The notes under the pieces were generated by a model. It did no database searches, was not told the DNA's origin, and saw only the letters and a list, made by a program, of their open reading frames with translations. Made by a program: the position numbers and the translations under genes. From Ornithinibacillus massiliensis (GTDB lineage: Bacteria; Bacillota; Bacilli; Bacillales; Amphibacillaceae), in assembly GCF_018310345.1 (NCBI RefSeq), contig NZ_JAGXBY010000006.1, forward strand, positions 229,223-293,222: a stretch of 64,000 nucleotides of DNA, read 5' to 3'. Shown here in pieces: positions 28,520 through 39,226 of the stretch. Position 1 is the stretch's first letter. Each line of letters begins with the position of its first letter.

Positions 28520-29217
28520 ATGAAAGTAGGACTAATTGGTGACAGTTTAACCGAAGGACGCCCTGGAGTATCTTTTATTACTATACTTGAAGGCAAGCAC
28601 CCGTCAATCTCCTTTGCAAATCTTGGAAAAAATCAGTTAAAAGTTTATATACACGTTTATCTAAATCCAAATTAGATACGGACTATGACTTACTATTCCT
28701 CTGGATCGGGGTTAATGATGTTTATACTAAATTGTTGAAGGTTAAAGCCCAACCTATAGCCGAAAATCACCAAGAATTTAGTGATTACTTCAATAAAGTA
28801 TTAGATTATGTGATTCCTGCTTCTAAACATGTGGTTGTTGTAACACCGGCAATAGTGGGTGAGAATATAGAGAACTCGTCAAATATTGAATTAAATCGGT
28901 TGTCTACTATTATGGAATCCATTTCTACTAAACATCCAACTGTTACATTCTTAAATATGCATTCTGTGTTTGAGAAGTACCTATCTAAAGTTAGTAGCTC
29001 TGAATACATTGGTACCAGTGTTATCAGAGTAATGAAGGATGTACTCTTTTATAAAAATCCATCCCGAATTGATCGATTATCTACTAAGCGAGGTCTTTAT
29101 TTGACATTAGATGGCATTCATTTAAATAGTCGTGGCGCTAAGATAGTGGCTGAAGAATACACATCCTTGATTGATCAAATTTTATACAGTGGCAATACGG
29201 AAAACAATAGTGAATAG
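28520..29217 (+). pseudogene. SGNH/GDSL-type hydrolase, frameshifted
   Basis: After AAAGGAGGG, ATG 28520 opens MKVGLIGDSLTEGRPGVSFI, with the block I motif GDSLTEG. That frame drifts at about 28628 (GGAAAAAATCAG) and stops at 28674. The frame one base back continues as KSVKSLYTRLSKSK, then YDLLFLWIGVNDVYTKLL (block III-like GVND) to the C-terminal DGIHLNSRGAKIVAEEY (block V DxxH). Together they would make a complete esterase or lipase of about 230 aa. A start-less ATG-less remnant from 28732 alone would not be functional. A small indel in the A-run is the likely lesion; a sequencing error is the alternative. Confidence 0.8.
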
Positions 29218-29523
29218 AGTTTTTTCAATGTTAATTTCTAATGAAACGAAAAAAATTGATATTGTAATAGGCTTCACTTCATGAATAGGTAAGGATTATG
29301 TCATGTAGGGGCTGTGTTTATACTATCTGTGATATAAATGAAGAAGATGCAGTTACTAGGAGCTTAGATAAATAATGAAAACAACAGCCTCGATCTACAA
29401 TTTGGAAAGCCTCGAGCTATTTGGATAAATTGTTTAATTAAGCAATACCTTAAAAGGTAGTACCACTATCTAGAAATATTTAAATCCAATGTAATAACTT
29501 GTTAAACATGCTCTGATGGCTAA
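29218..29523. other. Gene-free region
   Basis: About 300 bases between convergent genes. I see no coding frame and no clear terminator. Confidence 0.4.
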
Positions 29524-29931
29524 TCATGACCTTTGGAACGAAACACTATTCTTTTGTATTAATAACATTCTTAGAAAGAACAATGGATAAATCATAAGAT
29601 ATAAATTAAAAGCCCACCACATTAAATCAAAATCCCTTATGAATGCCCAGTAGGCTATTGCCTGTAAACCGGAACAGAATGTTAATACTAAGGAAATTAA
29701 CGCATAGTCCTTCCAAGAATCCTTTTTCAGTTTATATAAATACAGACTGAACAAACCTGTAATTGAAATAAGTATATCCAGTGGAAAAAAGGACCAATTC
29801 CACGCTATAATTATAGGGTTATCGTAATCTTTAAAAGCAACACTTTTAGGTATTAGGTGGAAAAAGGTAGCAAACCAATAAATAATAAAACCTATATCTG
29901 TAACTAAGAAAAAAGGTTTCAATAGTTTCAT
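29524..29931 (-). CDS. yvaD: YvaD-like DUF5360 membrane protein
   Basis: From ATG 29931 (AGGCGG seven bases before) the protein has 135 residues and four membrane helices, beginning MKLLKPFFLVTDIGFIIYWF and including FLRMLLIQKN at the end. It resembles B. subtilis YvaD, of unknown function. The three-gene order TetR regulator, SMR transporter, DUF5360 protein is that of yvaF-yvaE-yvaD. ATG 29949 upstream has no ribosome site. Likely a helper or partner of the efflux protein; this is inference from gene order. Confidence 0.7.
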   Translation of the reverse strand: MKLLKPFFLVTDIGFIIYWFATFFHLIPKSVAFKDYDNPIIIAWNWSFFPLDILISITGLFSLYLYKLKKDSWKDYALISLVLTFCSGLQAIAYWAFIRDFDLMWWAFNLYLMIYPLFFLRMLLIQKNSVSFQRS

Positions 29932-30038
29932 TTCTATACCGCCTATCATATGATTAAGTTTTTGTTTATGTAGGTCAGAATTTTAATCCTCATCTACAAC
30001 CCCATAAACAAGTTCCCAATTAACACAAGAACCCCAAA

Positions 30039-30401
30039 TTAGTTAGATTCATGCTCCATTATATCTTTATGGGTAGGAGCTTTTTGACCTTCAGTCATAT
30101 TTAATGTCACTACTCCAATAATAATTAAAGCAATAGCAAAAACTTTCAGGTAACTAATATTTTCATTAAAATAAACAAACCCTATAACTGTGATAATAAC
30201 AATACCCATACCGGACCAGATAGCATATGCTATGGAAACCTCTAAATCCTTTAATGTCAATGTCAGGAAGATTAAACTACAGATATAAAATAATATAAGC
30301 ATGGTACTAGGTATAACCTTACTAAAACCTTCCGAAATTTTCATGGAAATGGTACCAGAAACTTCAAATATTATTGCTAAACTTAAATATATCCAATGCA
30401 A
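30039..30401 (-). CDS. yvaE: Small multidrug resistance (SMR) efflux protein, YvaE-like
   Basis: A 120-aa protein with four membrane helices. The start WIYLSLAIIFEVSGTISMKI has the conserved membrane Glu (Glu13) that binds proton and cationic drug, and the second half has AYAIWSGMGIVIITVIG, the SMR signature. It works as a dimer exchanging protons for quaternary ammonium-type compounds. The start is TTG 30401 with GGAG unusually close. It follows the TetR gene by 21 bases, so the regulator likely senses the substrate. Confidence 0.88.
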   Translation of the reverse strand: MHWIYLSLAIIFEVSGTISMKISEGFSKVIPSTMLILFYICSLIFLTLTLKDLEVSIAYAIWSGMGIVIITVIGFVYFNENISYLKVFAIALIIIGVVTLNMTEGQKAPTHKDIMEHESN

Positions 30402-30422
30402 AGCTCCTTCTTCCCTTCCTTT

Positions 30423-30977
30423 TTATTCTACATAGATACCATTTAATAGAATATCTATAGCGGAATTTAATATTTGGCTCATTGTTAAACGATTTTTGAG
30501 GGAGAATTTCGCATCATATATCTGATTGATTGCACCTAAGTACAACTCTATGAATAATTGTATATTAATTTTGCGTATTGCCCCTTCATTTATCCCTCTT
30601 TCTATAAGTTCTATTACAATGTCCCATTCATGTGATATAAAATTATTTAATTTTTCCCATTGGTTATAATGTAGCTTTTTTAGTTGAATTAATAGGCGAA
30701 AATCCATTATCTGAAATTCTTCCGGTATGCAGATAAGTAATTCTCTGATTTTTTCTATCAAGCTGAGATCCTCATTATTGTATATATGTTGTTCTTTCAG
30801 TTTGATTTCAGAGATTAATTCTTCAATTATCGCTTCAATTATAGAATCTTTAGAATCGAAATATTGATAAATGGTTCGTTTACTTGTTCCTAGATTCCTA
30901 ACTAAGTCACTAATAGTAAATGAAAAACCTTTCTCATGAATCAGATTAATTGCTTCTTGGATTATTCTATCATGCAT
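30423..30977 (-). CDS. yvaF: TetR-family regulator, YvaF-like
   Basis: 184 residues; N-terminal helix-turn-helix (about 5-50) with FTISDLVRNLGTSKRTIYQY and FDSKDSIIEA, then an all-helical ligand-binding domain. First gene of the operon with the SMR pump and DUF5360 protein, so it probably represses them and itself. A 28-bp interrupted palindrome, TGGTACTA then TAGTACCA (30993-31020), lies 15 bases upstream of the start and is the likely operator. Confidence 0.85.
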   Translation of the reverse strand: MHDRIIQEAINLIHEKGFSFTISDLVRNLGTSKRTIYQYFDSKDSIIEAIIEELISEIKLKEQHIYNNEDLSLIEKIRELLICIPEEFQIMDFRLLIQLKKLHYNQWEKLNNFISHEWDIVIELIERGINEGAIRKINIQLFIELYLGAINQIYDAKFSLKNRLTMSQILNSAIDILLNGIYVE

Positions 30978-30992
30978 ACTTATTTACCTCCT

Positions 30993-31020
30993 TGGTACTA
31001 ATGGTAATATTATAGTACCA
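30993..31020. promoter_or_regulatory. Probable TetR-type operator upstream of the yvaFED-like operon
   Basis: TGGTACTA (30993-31000) and TAGTACCA (31013-31020) are perfect inverted arms separated by 12 bases. On the minus strand a TATAAT lies inside the palindrome, so binding would block the promoter. Confidence 0.7.
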
Positions 31021-31279
31021 TAATTATTATACATTGATTCTATTGAAAAATAAATAGTTGAGTTAGGAGTTTTTTTCAACAATTCTCTAAAAGAATGAAA
31101 TAAAATGAGGAGTGTTTTTAAACAATCCTATAAACTTATGAAAAATTGAAGAAACGAAACGAATGTTCCTAATTTAATCGGACACTTTCGTATAAATGAT
31201 TTATTAAGGTCCATAATGTTTTTTTGATTTAGGTTTTTTCAGAAAAAAATATATAAATTAATTAGGAGTGGTGATCACA

Positions 31280-31768
31280 ATGGACAGAAAAAAATTGGCT
31301 AATGATAACGTGATGGAAATTAATTGGGAACAACAGAAAGTGCTATCGAATCCTTTACGAGCTAGAATAGTAGCTTATCTTTACGAACAGCCGATGACAC
31401 CTAAGCAAGTAGCAGATTTAGTGGGAAAAAACCATGGGACTGTTTACTATCATATTCAGCAGCTTTTAAAACACGATATTCTAGAAATTGAGAGTATTAA
31501 TATGGAAAAGGGGATTGTAGAAAAATATTATAGAGCTCGAGCTAGAATATATAAGAATCCGGAGAAAGTATCTCCACCGGGGCATATGGATGGTAGAACT
31601 ACCAATATCTACTTGTCGAAAAAACTTGTGGCTCAGTTAAGTGAAGAATTAGAGAATTTGTTCTTTAAATATGGACATTTATCCCATAAAGAGAAAGATA
31701 CTGAAGAACAATCACCTTATTCCATTGAATTTCTTATAAAAGAATCTAACGAGGAGGAGAAGGAATAA
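31280..31768 (+). CDS. ArsR-type winged-helix regulator
   Basis: From ATG 31280 it has 162 residues. The winged helix (about 10-80) contains VLSNPLRARIVAYLYEQPMT and VADLVGKNHGTVYYHIQQLL, the YaiN/ArsR-like pattern; the C-terminal half is charged and helical. Its TAA overlaps the ATG of the broken MFS gene by one base, so it originally controlled or was controlled with that transporter. A GTG at 31268 is an alternative start, but AGGAG abuts it. Confidence 0.78.
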   Translation: MDRKKLANDNVMEINWEQQKVLSNPLRARIVAYLYEQPMTPKQVADLVGKNHGTVYYHIQQLLKHDILEIESINMEKGIVEKYYRARARIYKNPEKVSPPGHMDGRTTNIYLSKKLVAQLSEELENLFFKYGHLSHKEKDTEEQSPYSIEFLIKESNEEEKE

Positions 31769-32413
31769 TGAAAAGAATAATAAAGCCATTTATGCGGGAA
31801 AGAAACTTTTTAATCTTAATGACAGGTATATTTGTTAATGGGTTAGTCATTGATTCCTAACATGATATTCTCTATAACTTTTATTAACATTGCAATGACT
31901 ATCATGACAACCAATTTACCCGCATTCTCCCTTTTGAAAGGAAATGGGACAGAAGCAATGTATGGATTTTATCTAGCTGCCTTGTCAACAGGAATAATGA
32001 TTGGTACGATGATTACTCCTAAATTAAAGCAATTAGATTTCGGGAAAATCATTATATTTTCATACATTGGTACTGGTATTATGTGGGTCGGTACAGCAAC
32101 TTTACCTTTAATCCCATCTATGATTTTATTCAGTATAGGTGCAATCTCTATTGGGATACTAAACATTCTTGTATTTTCAGCTATACAAAAACAGGTAGAG
32201 ACAGCATTTATAGGGAGAGTAATTACCTTGTTAAGTAGTACAGCATCTTTAGGAATGCCTGTTGGTGCTTTAATTGGTGGTTTTATCGGTGATACCTTCG
32301 CACCAGAAATCGCTGTATTATTCTGCGGTATTACAATGATTATCTTCAGCATGTATTGGTTAAGTAGTTCTGTTTTACGAAAACTTCCTGATATTGAGAG
32401 CAAGGCGATATAG
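31768..32413 (+). pseudogene. MFS transporter, internally deleted and frameshifted
   Basis: ATG 31768 opens MKRIIKPFMRERNFLILMTG and the first membrane helix, but stops at 31860. Another frame, entered at about 31850, carries LPAFSLLKGNGTEAMYGFYL and the last four or so helices through RKLPDIESKAI. A normal MFS protein of about 400 residues would be needed to join them, so roughly half, around helices 2-7, is missing. The C-terminal part resembles macrolide/tetracycline-type exporters of the MFS_3 group. Not expected to work. Confidence 0.75.
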
Positions 32414-32467
32414 TCTATATAAGGGGAGAAAGAATAGACTTCATTATAGAATTCTATCTAACATAGT

Positions 32468-32496
32468 AAAAGCCCAGACTCAATGTCTGGGCTTTT
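32468..32496. terminator. Bidirectional terminator between the MFS pseudogene and ptsI
   Basis: AAAAGCCCAGAC (32468-32479) and GTCTGGGCTTTT (32485-32496) pair perfectly around TCAAT, with A/T runs on both sides. Confidence 0.9.
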
Positions 32497-32502
32497 AAAT
32501 CT

Positions 32503-34215
32503 TTATTCTGTTTTTTCTTTTATAAATGCAACAACTTCTTCTGCTGTAGACATAGTTAATAGCTTGTCCTTGTAAGAAGCCATTTCCTTCCTAGAGATGC
32601 CTTTTAATTGTGTACGTGCTGGTAAAATAGATGTTGCGCTCATGCTGAATTCATCTAGCCCTAAACCAAGTAGGATAGGAATCGCGATTGGGTCTCCTGC
32701 CATTTCTCCACACATACCAGTCCATTTACCTTCACTATGTGCAGCTTCAATAACATTATTGATAAGGTTTAAGATTGATGGATGGTATGGTTGATACAAG
32801 TATGATACTTGCTCATTCATACGGTCAGCAGCCATTGTATATTGAATTAAGTCGTTTGTACCAATACTGAAGAAGTCTACTTCCTTAGCAAATTGTTTTG
32901 CGATAACAGCAGTGGATGGAATCTCTACCATTATACCTACTTCAATATTATCTGACACGTCGTGACCTTCATTTTTAAGGTTGTCTTTTTCTTCTAATAG
33001 GATTGCTTTCGCTTTACGGAACTCTTCTAGTGTCGCAATCATTGGAAACATAATTTTCAAGTTTCCATAAACACTTGCACGAAGTAGTGCACGTAATTGC
33101 GGACGGAAAACATGTTCATTTTCTAGGCAGAAGCGGATTGCTCTATAGCCTAAGAATGGGTTTAATTCTTTTGGTAAGTCAAGATAAGGTAGCTCTTTAT
33201 CCCCACCAACATCTAGTGTACGAACTACAACAGGCTTGTCTCCCATTTGTTCCAGAACAGATTTGTATGCTTCATATTGCTCGTCCTCAGAAGGGAGATC
33301 ACTTTTACCCATATATAAGAATTCTGTACGGTAAAGACCAACACCTTCTCCACCATTGTTAATAACACCAGTTACATCTTCAGGTGTACCGATATTTGCC
33401 ACAAGCTCCACTTGTTCACCATCAGAAGTAAAGGTAGGCTCATCTTTTAATTCTGCCCAAAGTGCTTGTTGTTTTTTGAAGCTTTCACTTTTTGCTTCGT
33501 ATTCTTTAATTTGCTCTTCTGTTGGATTGACAATTACATTACCGTCGATTCCATCAATAATGACGATATCACCTTGGGAGATGGTTTTTGTAACTTCTTT
33601 TGTACCGACTACAGCAGGTATTTCCAAAGATCTTGCCATGATAGCAGAGTGTGATGTACGTCCACCGATATCGGTTGCAAATCCTTTTACAAATTGACGG
33701 TTTAATTGAGCCGTGTCAGATGGTGTTAAATCACCAGCAATAACGATAGCCTCTTCGTCAATTAATGCAGGATTTGGGAAAGATACGCCAAGAAGATGTG
33801 CTAATACACGCTTGGTTACATCACGAATGTCAGCAGCACGCTCACGCATGTACTCATTGTCCATGCTTTCAAACATTTCGATGAACATTTTAGCTACTTC
33901 ATCTAATGCGGCCTCAGCAGATAGTTTTTCATTTTTAATTTTATCTTTAATTGGATTAATTAGTTCTGGATCTCCTAGAACTAGTAAATGTGCTGAGAAA
34001 ATTTCTGCGTGCTCTTCACCAAGTTCTTTTAAAGTGTGAGCCTTAATTTTCTCAAGCTCTTGTTTTGAGATTTCTAACGCATCTTCTAATCGCTTGATTT
34101 CGCTTTCTGGATTATCAACAGTCTCTGCAGTATATGTTAGGTCCGGTGTTACTAGCTGGTAGGCTTTTGCAATTGCAATGCCAGAAGATGCAGCAATACC
34201 ATGGATGTTTGTCAT
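32503..34215 (-). CDS. ptsI: Enzyme I of the phosphotransferase system
   Basis: From ATG 34215 the protein has 570 residues, the normal length, beginning [20 protein letters not shown]. It takes phosphate from phosphoenolpyruvate onto His in [13 protein letters not shown] (about 190) and passes it to HPr. The PEP-binding barrel shows [24 protein letters not shown] and the Cys loop [10 protein letters not shown] (about 500). A 24-residue upstream extension of the frame is not needed. There is no ptsH here, unlike the usual ptsHI operon. A cre-like sequence overlaps the predicted promoter. Confidence 0.95.
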   Translation of the reverse strand: MTNIHGIAASSGIAIAKAYQLVTPDLTYTAETVDNPESEIKRLEDALEISKQELEKIKAHTLKELGEEHAEIFSAHLLVLGDPELINPIKDKIKNEKLSAEAALDEVAKMFIEMFESMDNEYMRERAADIRDVTKRVLAHLLGVSFPNPALIDEEAIVIAGDLTPSDTAQLNRQFVKGFATDIGGRTSHSAIMARSLEIPAVVGTKEVTKTISQGDIVIIDGIDGNVIVNPTEEQIKEYEAKSESFKKQQALWAELKDEPTFTSDGEQVELVANIGTPEDVTGVINNGGEGVGLYRTEFLYMGKSDLPSEDEQYEAYKSVLEQMGDKPVVVRTLDVGGDKELPYLDLPKELNPFLGYRAIRFCLENEHVFRPQLRALLRASVYGNLKIMFPMIATLEEFRKAKAILLEEKDNLKNEGHDVSDNIEVGIMVEIPSTAVIAKQFAKEVDFFSIGTNDLIQYTMAADRMNEQVSYLYQPYHPSILNLINNVIEAAHSEGKWTGMCGEMAGDPIAIPILLGLGLDEFSMSATSILPARTQLKGISRKEMASYKDKLLTMSTAEEVVAFIKEKTE

Positions 34216-34264
34216 ACGATTGTACCAACCCTTCAAATAATTTTTACTATACTTAACTACTTTA

Positions 34265-34295
34265 ACCGTAATATACCTAGGTTTCAAGCGATTAC
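34265..34295 (-). promoter_or_regulatory. Candidate ptsI promoter with overlapping cre-like site
   Basis: On the minus strand TTGAAA and TAAAGT are 17 bp apart. The plus-strand sequence TTCAAGCGATTACA (34282-34295), covering the -35, matches the CcpA consensus TGWAANCGNTNWCA except at positions 2 and 3. A second, weaker match lies at 34321-34334. Confidence 0.4.
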
Positions 34296-34314
34296 ACTTT
34301 TGTATACAAATTGT

Positions 34315-35256
34315 TCAAATTGAAAGCGTTTTAGGTGGATAAGTTGTCATATTTTGTAAAAGCCATTGTCGGATTATGTTGTAAACTTCCTCTTTATTTA
34401 TTTCATTCAACACTTCATGTCGTGCTCCCTCGAAAAGTGTCGTTGTAACATTATCAAGTCCAAGCTGTGTATAGAGGGAAACAGTTTTCCAAATTCCTTT
34501 TCCATAGTTACCAACTGGATCTGCTTCACCGCTAATAAATAGCATTGGCAGGTTTTTACGTATATTAGCATTTCGCTTTGGATTATGTATGAATTGTAGG
34601 CCTGTCATTAAATCGAAAAAGAAGCGTGCTGTTGGTATATATCCTGCAAAACGGTCTTGCATATATGCTTTTACTACGTCAGGATCTCGTGAGATCCAGT
34701 CGAACGGGGATTTTGGGTTATGAATTTTACGATTAAATGCGCCAAAGGCAAGTTTATTCATCAAAGGGGATTTCTCTACAGGGTTTAACCGAGCTGAAAG
34801 AGCTTTACCGAGACTAGTAGTTAACGATGGATAAAAGCCTGTACCTGAAAGAATTACACCTTGAAGAATGTCACTATGCATTTGTATGTAATTTCTTGCT
34901 AGAAAGGAACCCATACTATGGCCTAGTAAAAAAATGGGTACATTTGGGTATTCCTCCTGAATCTTCTTGGTGATGGTGAACAAATCATCTGTTGTTTTTG
35001 TAAAACCATCTGCCTCAGCGAAATAGCCCATTAGCCCCTGTCTTTGACCTGTTTTTCCGTGTCCTCGATGATCATTTCCATAGACGAATATGTCTTGTTC
35101 TAGCAGATATCTAGCAAAATCATGATAACGTTGGATATGCTCTACCATCCCATGTGCTATTTGAACAATGGCTTTCGGTTGTCTATCAGGGGTATGCCAT
35201 TTTTCGACATAGAGTTCTACGTTATCATCCGTTTTCATCCAGAAAGTCGTTTTCAT
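34315..35256 (-). CDS. Alpha/beta hydrolase, monoacylglycerol lipase-like
   Basis: 313 residues from ATG 35256 (GGGAG nine bases before). The chain holds AHGMVEHIQRYHDFARYLLE, the oxyanion and cap region NDHRGHGKTG, the nucleophile elbow GHSMGSF, ISGEADPVGN with the acid and GARHEVLNE with the catalytic His. This set is typical of Hydrolase_4 monoacylglycerol lipases and lysophospholipases. No signal peptide, so cytoplasmic. It is transcribed toward ptsI with 99 bases between. Confidence 0.88.
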   Translation of the reverse strand: MKTTFWMKTDDNVELYVEKWHTPDRQPKAIVQIAHGMVEHIQRYHDFARYLLEQDIFVYGNDHRGHGKTGQRQGLMGYFAEADGFTKTTDDLFTITKKIQEEYPNVPIFLLGHSMGSFLARNYIQMHSDILQGVILSGTGFYPSLTTSLGKALSARLNPVEKSPLMNKLAFGAFNRKIHNPKSPFDWISRDPDVVKAYMQDRFAGYIPTARFFFDLMTGLQFIHNPKRNANIRKNLPMLFISGEADPVGNYGKGIWKTVSLYTQLGLDNVTTTLFEGARHEVLNEINKEEVYNIIRQWLLQNMTTYPPKTLSI

Positions 35257-35436
35257 TACAATCACTCCCTATTACATGATCTGGTAATATGCTTATCATA
35301 GATTAATCTTTTAGGAAATGCTATTATATGTATAATATATTCTACTTTTATAAAAATAGCTTGATAAAGTATTTGAAATTATGCTAAAGTATGAATAGTT
35401 AACTGTCTGTTTAAGATCAGGAGGTGCCATGGTAAC

Positions 35437-35670
35437 ATGGGAAGTGTTGTGAATTTTCTATTAGTTCTGGATGCAATTATTATGATTATCTTAGTTCTAT
35501 TACAAAGTGGTAAAAGTGCTGGTCTTTCTGGGGCTATCTCAGGCGGAGCGGAGCAATTATTCGGGAAGCAAAAAGCTAGAGGAATTGACCTTGTTCTACA
35601 CAGATCAACTGTTGTAGCGGGAGTATTATTCTTTGTCTTAGCTTTCTTAAGTGCTTACGTATTACAATAG
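35437..35670 (+). CDS. secG: Preprotein translocase subunit SecG
   Basis: 77 residues, two membrane helices (about 5-24 and 55-76) flanking [20 protein letters not shown] and the LFGKQKARG loop, the SecG signature. It joins SecYE and speeds SecA-driven export. Same place, before a carboxylesterase and rnr, as in B. subtilis. The ribosome site is AGGAGGTG with 10 bases to ATG 35437. A terminator follows. Confidence 0.96.
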   Translation: MGSVVNFLLVLDAIIMIILVLLQSGKSAGLSGAISGGAEQLFGKQKARGIDLVLHRSTVVAGVLFFVLAFLSAYVLQ

Positions 35671-35678
35671 TCGATGAC

Positions 35679-35710
35679 AACCCTTATCACAAAAGTGGTA
35701 AGGGTTTTTT
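35679..35710 (+). terminator. Terminator after secG
   Basis: AACCCTTATCAC (35679-35690) and GTGGTAAGGGTT (35695-35706) pair with one mismatch, followed by TTTT. Confidence 0.85.
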
Positions 35711-35810
35711 ACTGTATATCGATTAGAATAATTGATTAGTTTTTCTACTCAAATTCGTGTAAGTTATAGTATAAAGGGTAAAGTAAGAATAGAGAAGGAG
35801 TTTATGTCAG

Positions 35811-36557
35811 ATGAAAGTAATACAACCAAAACCATTTACATTTGAAGCAGGACCAAGAGCTGTTTTATTATTACATGGATTTACTGGACATACAGCCGAT
35901 GTACGGATGCTTGGACGCTTTTTAGAGAAGAAAGGATATACGAGCCATGCACCAATTTATCGTGGACATGGTGCTCCGCCTGAGGAATTAATTGAAACAA
36001 GACCTGACCAATGGTGGGAGGATGTTCAGAAAGCCTTTCAACACCTTAAAGATTTAGGCTATAACGAAATTGCAGTTGCAGGCCTGTCATTAGGTGGTGT
36101 ATTTAGTTTAAAACTTGCATATTCGCAAAATATAAAAGGGGTTATACCGATGTGTGCTCCGATGTTTTTTGACAATGAAAAGCAGTTAACTTCTGGTTTC
36201 CAGGTTTTTTCAAAGGAATATAAACAACTAGAAGGAAAAGATAAAGAAACAATCCAAAATGAGGTATCCTATTTAATGGAAAATTCTAGTCCAATGTTTG
36301 AAGCACTTGGTAAGTTGATAACGGATGTTAAGTCTAATGTGGACACCATTTATACACCAACCATGGTTGTTCAGGCGAGACAAGACAAGATGATTAATCC
36401 TGCCAGTGCTACATATATTTATGAGAATGTGGAAGCAGAGCAAAAAGAAATTAAATGGTATGAAGAATCTGGCCATGTCATTACAATTGATAAAGAGAAA
36501 GAGCAATTACATGAAGATATTTATCAGTTTTTAGAATCATTAGATTGGGCAGAATGA
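35811..36557 (+). CDS. est: Carboxylesterase Est, YvaK-like
   Basis: 248 residues of alpha/beta hydrolase fold. [20 protein letters not shown] holds the oxyanion loop, GLSLGG the nucleophile Ser (about 93), [12 protein letters not shown] the Asp and ESGHVITID the His. It matches the thermostable Bacillus carboxylesterase Est30/YvaK that cleaves short acyl esters. AAGGAG is ten bases before ATG 35811, a long spacing; ATG 35804 is out of frame. Lies between secG and rnr as in relatives. Confidence 0.92.
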   Translation: MKVIQPKPFTFEAGPRAVLLLHGFTGHTADVRMLGRFLEKKGYTSHAPIYRGHGAPPEELIETRPDQWWEDVQKAFQHLKDLGYNEIAVAGLSLGGVFSLKLAYSQNIKGVIPMCAPMFFDNEKQLTSGFQVFSKEYKQLEGKDKETIQNEVSYLMENSSPMFEALGKLITDVKSNVDTIYTPTMVVQARQDKMINPASATYIYENVEAEQKEIKWYEESGHVITIDKEKEQLHEDIYQFLESLDWAE

Positions 36558-36597
36558 GATACAACAATGAAGAGTAGAAAGAGAAGGAGGGTGTCAT

Positions 36598-38898
36598 ATG
36601 AGTGAAACAATGGTAGAAAAGGTACGCGCGTTTTTTAAAACCTATGATTCCAAGCCCTTAGCGGTAGAAGAATTAGAAGAGATTCTGGAAATAACGGATG
36701 TAGTCGAATTTAAGGAGCTAGTAAAAGCGTTAAATGAATTAGAATACAATGGTGAGCTTGTTCGGACAAGAAAGAATCGATTTGGCCTTCCAGAAAAGAT
36801 GAACTTAATCCGTGGTCGAATTCAAATGCATGCAAAGGGCTTTGCCTTCTTAATTCCAGATGATGAAAATGAAACCGATGTGTACATTCATCATTCGGAC
36901 TTAGCATCCGCAATGAATAATGATCGTGTATTAGTGCGGATTGAAAAGCAGGATATTTCTGGAAACCGACCAGAAGGGGTTGTCATTCGGATTCTTGAAC
37001 GAGCTATTACCGAGGTTGTTGGTACGTTTGAGTACAACAGAGCATTTGGCTTTGTTATAGCTGATGATAAACGCATCCCAAACGATATTTTTATCCCTAA
37101 AGGTAAGATGAATGGAGCAGTAGATGGCCATAAGGTAATTGCTCGTATTACGAAATATCCTGAGAATCGAATGAGTGCGGAAGGGGAAGTCATACAAATT
37201 CTTGGTCATAAAAATGATCCTGGGATTGATATTATCTCGATTATATATAAACATGGCATTAAAATGGACTTTCCACCAGAAGTGTTAGAACAAGCGGTTA
37301 ATACACCAGATGAAATCGATTCAGTAGAGCTAGAAAATAGACGCGACCTTCGTGATGAAGTAATCGTGACCATCGATGGTGCAGATGCCAAGGACCTTGA
37401 TGACGCGGTAACAGTGAAAAGATTAGATAACGGCAATTATAAATTAGGCGTTTATATTGCAGATGTTAGTTATTATGTAAAAGAAGGAACACCAATTGAT
37501 AAAGAGGCGTTTGAGCGTGGGACAAGTGTCTACCTTGTAGACCGAGTTATCCCGATGATTCCCCATCGTTTGTCGAATGGAATTTGTTCCTTAAATCCGA
37601 AAGTGGACCGATTAACACTAGGCTGTGAGATGGAAATCGACTCAACGGGAAAAGTAGTTAATCATGAAATTTTCCAAAGTGTCATTCGCACTACCGAAAG
37701 AATGACCTATTCCGATGTCAATAAAATACTTGTCGATCGAGATGCAGAAGTCAGAGAGCGATATGAGCCACTAGTACCGATGTTTGAGCAAATGGAACAG
37801 CTTGCTTCTATTCTACGTTCGAAGCGGATGGGTCGCGGGGCAATCGACTTTGATTTTAAAGAGGCGAAAGTATTAGTAGATGAAGAAGGAAAGGCAACGG
37901 ATGTCGTAATTCGAGAACGTTCTGTAGCGGAACGGTTAATTGAAGAGTTCATGTTAGCAGCTAATGAAACGGTTGCCGAACACTTCCACTGGATGGATGT
38001 ACCATTTATTCACCGTATCCATGAGGACCCAGATCAAAGTAAGCTACAACACTTCTTTGAGTTCTTAGGTGGGTTAGGCTATAAAGTCAAAGGTACAGCA
38101 AATGAAATCCACCCGCAAAGCTTACAAAAGGTGCTGGAGGATGCAGAGGGCGAACCAGAGGAAATGATTATCTCGAAGCTTATGCTTCGCTCGATGAAAC
38201 AGGCAAAGTATGATCCACAAGGTGTCGGTCACTTTGGACTTGCTACGGAGTTTTATACGCATTTTACATCACCAATTAGACGATATCCTGATTTGATTGT
38301 TCACCGTTTAATTCGAACCTATTTAATTGAAAAGTCATTGGACGCAAAGACAATCGGCAGCTGGAAAGAGAAGCTACCTGAGATTGCCAGACACGCTTCT
38401 GAGAAAGAACGTACAGCAGTCGATGCAGAGCGTGATACGGACGATTTGAAAAAGGCAGAATATATGCAGGACCGAATTGGTGAAGAATTCACTGGAGTTA
38501 TTAGCTCTGTGACTAGTTTTGGGTTATTTGTTGAATTAGAAAACACCATTGAAGGGCTTGTTCATGTAAGCTATTTGACGGATGACTACTATCATTTTGA
38601 TGAGCGTCATTATGCCATGATCGGTGAACGTACCGGTAAAGTGTATCGAATTGGACAAGAAATTGACGTTCGCGTCACTAGTGTGAACATGGACGAGCAT
38701 GCAATTGATTTTGAAATTGTAGGAGTAGGAAAGAAAGGAAACAAGGAACTGCCACATAGATTAGATAAAGGCCGGAATGGAAGCCCTAATAAAGGGAAAT
38801 CTGGTAAGAATGGAAAAGCGGGTAAACCTGCCAAAAACGGCAAATCCTCCAAGCATCCAGCTAAATCTAAGAGAGCAAAAACAAAAAATAAAAAATAA
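36598..38898 (+). CDS. rnr: Ribonuclease R
   Basis: 766 residues. Order: N-terminal winged helix (1-70), cold-shock domains (about 70-230), the RNB catalytic domain (about 245-575) with the metal-binding Asp cluster in [16 protein letters not shown], then an S1 domain (about 625-705, [20 protein letters not shown]) and a Lys/Gly-rich tail. It degrades structured RNA 3' to 5' and assists tmRNA-linked decay. smpB and ssrA lie downstream, though a ZIP transporter gene is inserted between them. AAGGAGGGTG precedes ATG 36598. Confidence 0.97.
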   Translation: MSETMVEKVRAFFKTYDSKPLAVEELEEILEITDVVEFKELVKALNELEYNGELVRTRKNRFGLPEKMNLIRGRIQMHAKGFAFLIPDDENETDVYIHHSDLASAMNNDRVLVRIEKQDISGNRPEGVVIRILERAITEVVGTFEYNRAFGFVIADDKRIPNDIFIPKGKMNGAVDGHKVIARITKYPENRMSAEGEVIQILGHKNDPGIDIISIIYKHGIKMDFPPEVLEQAVNTPDEIDSVELENRRDLRDEVIVTIDGADAKDLDDAVTVKRLDNGNYKLGVYIADVSYYVKEGTPIDKEAFERGTSVYLVDRVIPMIPHRLSNGICSLNPKVDRLTLGCEMEIDSTGKVVNHEIFQSVIRTTERMTYSDVNKILVDRDAEVRERYEPLVPMFEQMEQLASILRSKRMGRGAIDFDFKEAKVLVDEEGKATDVVIRERSVAERLIEEFMLAANETVAEHFHWMDVPFIHRIHEDPDQSKLQHFFEFLGGLGYKVKGTANEIHPQSLQKVLEDAEGEPEEMIISKLMLRSMKQAKYDPQGVGHFGLATEFYTHFTSPIRRYPDLIVHRLIRTYLIEKSLDAKTIGSWKEKLPEIARHASEKERTAVDAERDTDDLKKAEYMQDRIGEEFTGVISSVTSFGLFVELENTIEGLVHVSYLTDDYYHFDERHYAMIGERTGKVYRIGQEIDVRVTSVNMDEHAIDFEIVGVGKKGNKELPHRLDKGRNGSPNKGKSGKNGKAGKPAKNGKSSKHPAKSKRAKTKNKK

Positions 38899-38918
38899 GC
38901 ATAAATAACGCCTTATTT

Positions 38919-38960
38919 AAAAGACTGATTCTGTTCTAGCTGGCAGAATTAGTCTTTTTT
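38919..38960 (+). terminator. Terminator after rnr
   Basis: AAAAGACTGATTCTG (38919-38933) pairs with CAGAATTAGTCTTTT (38944-38958) with one wobble. Confidence 0.85.
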
Positions 38961-39226
38961 CTTATAGCAGATAGGGAAGTATAAGAATCTTTCGCGCCAG
39001 CATAACTAAAAGACATGTGATCTAATAGTTGAAAGAAAAAAGTGAAATTACGGGTTTGAGGAAAATCATACATTTGTGCAGAATTAATCTAAACTAGTCT
39101 ATTGTAAATTTTTGAATTTTTTTATTGCATATTTATCATCCATCGAATAATATATTTCTATATTAAAATGTTTCCCTAGGGAAAAACAAATTAGGTAGTC
39201 CAACTATGAAAAGGAGATCTACTGAA

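Noticed and set aside
28454..28525. 23-codon frame before the SGNH pseudogene
   Set aside because: It overlaps the ribosome site of the following gene and has no support beyond an ATG and a weak GGTGGG.
39100..39205. Zur or Fur box upstream of the ZIP transporter
   Set aside because: The stretch is AT-rich with some symmetry, but I could not find a match good enough to call.
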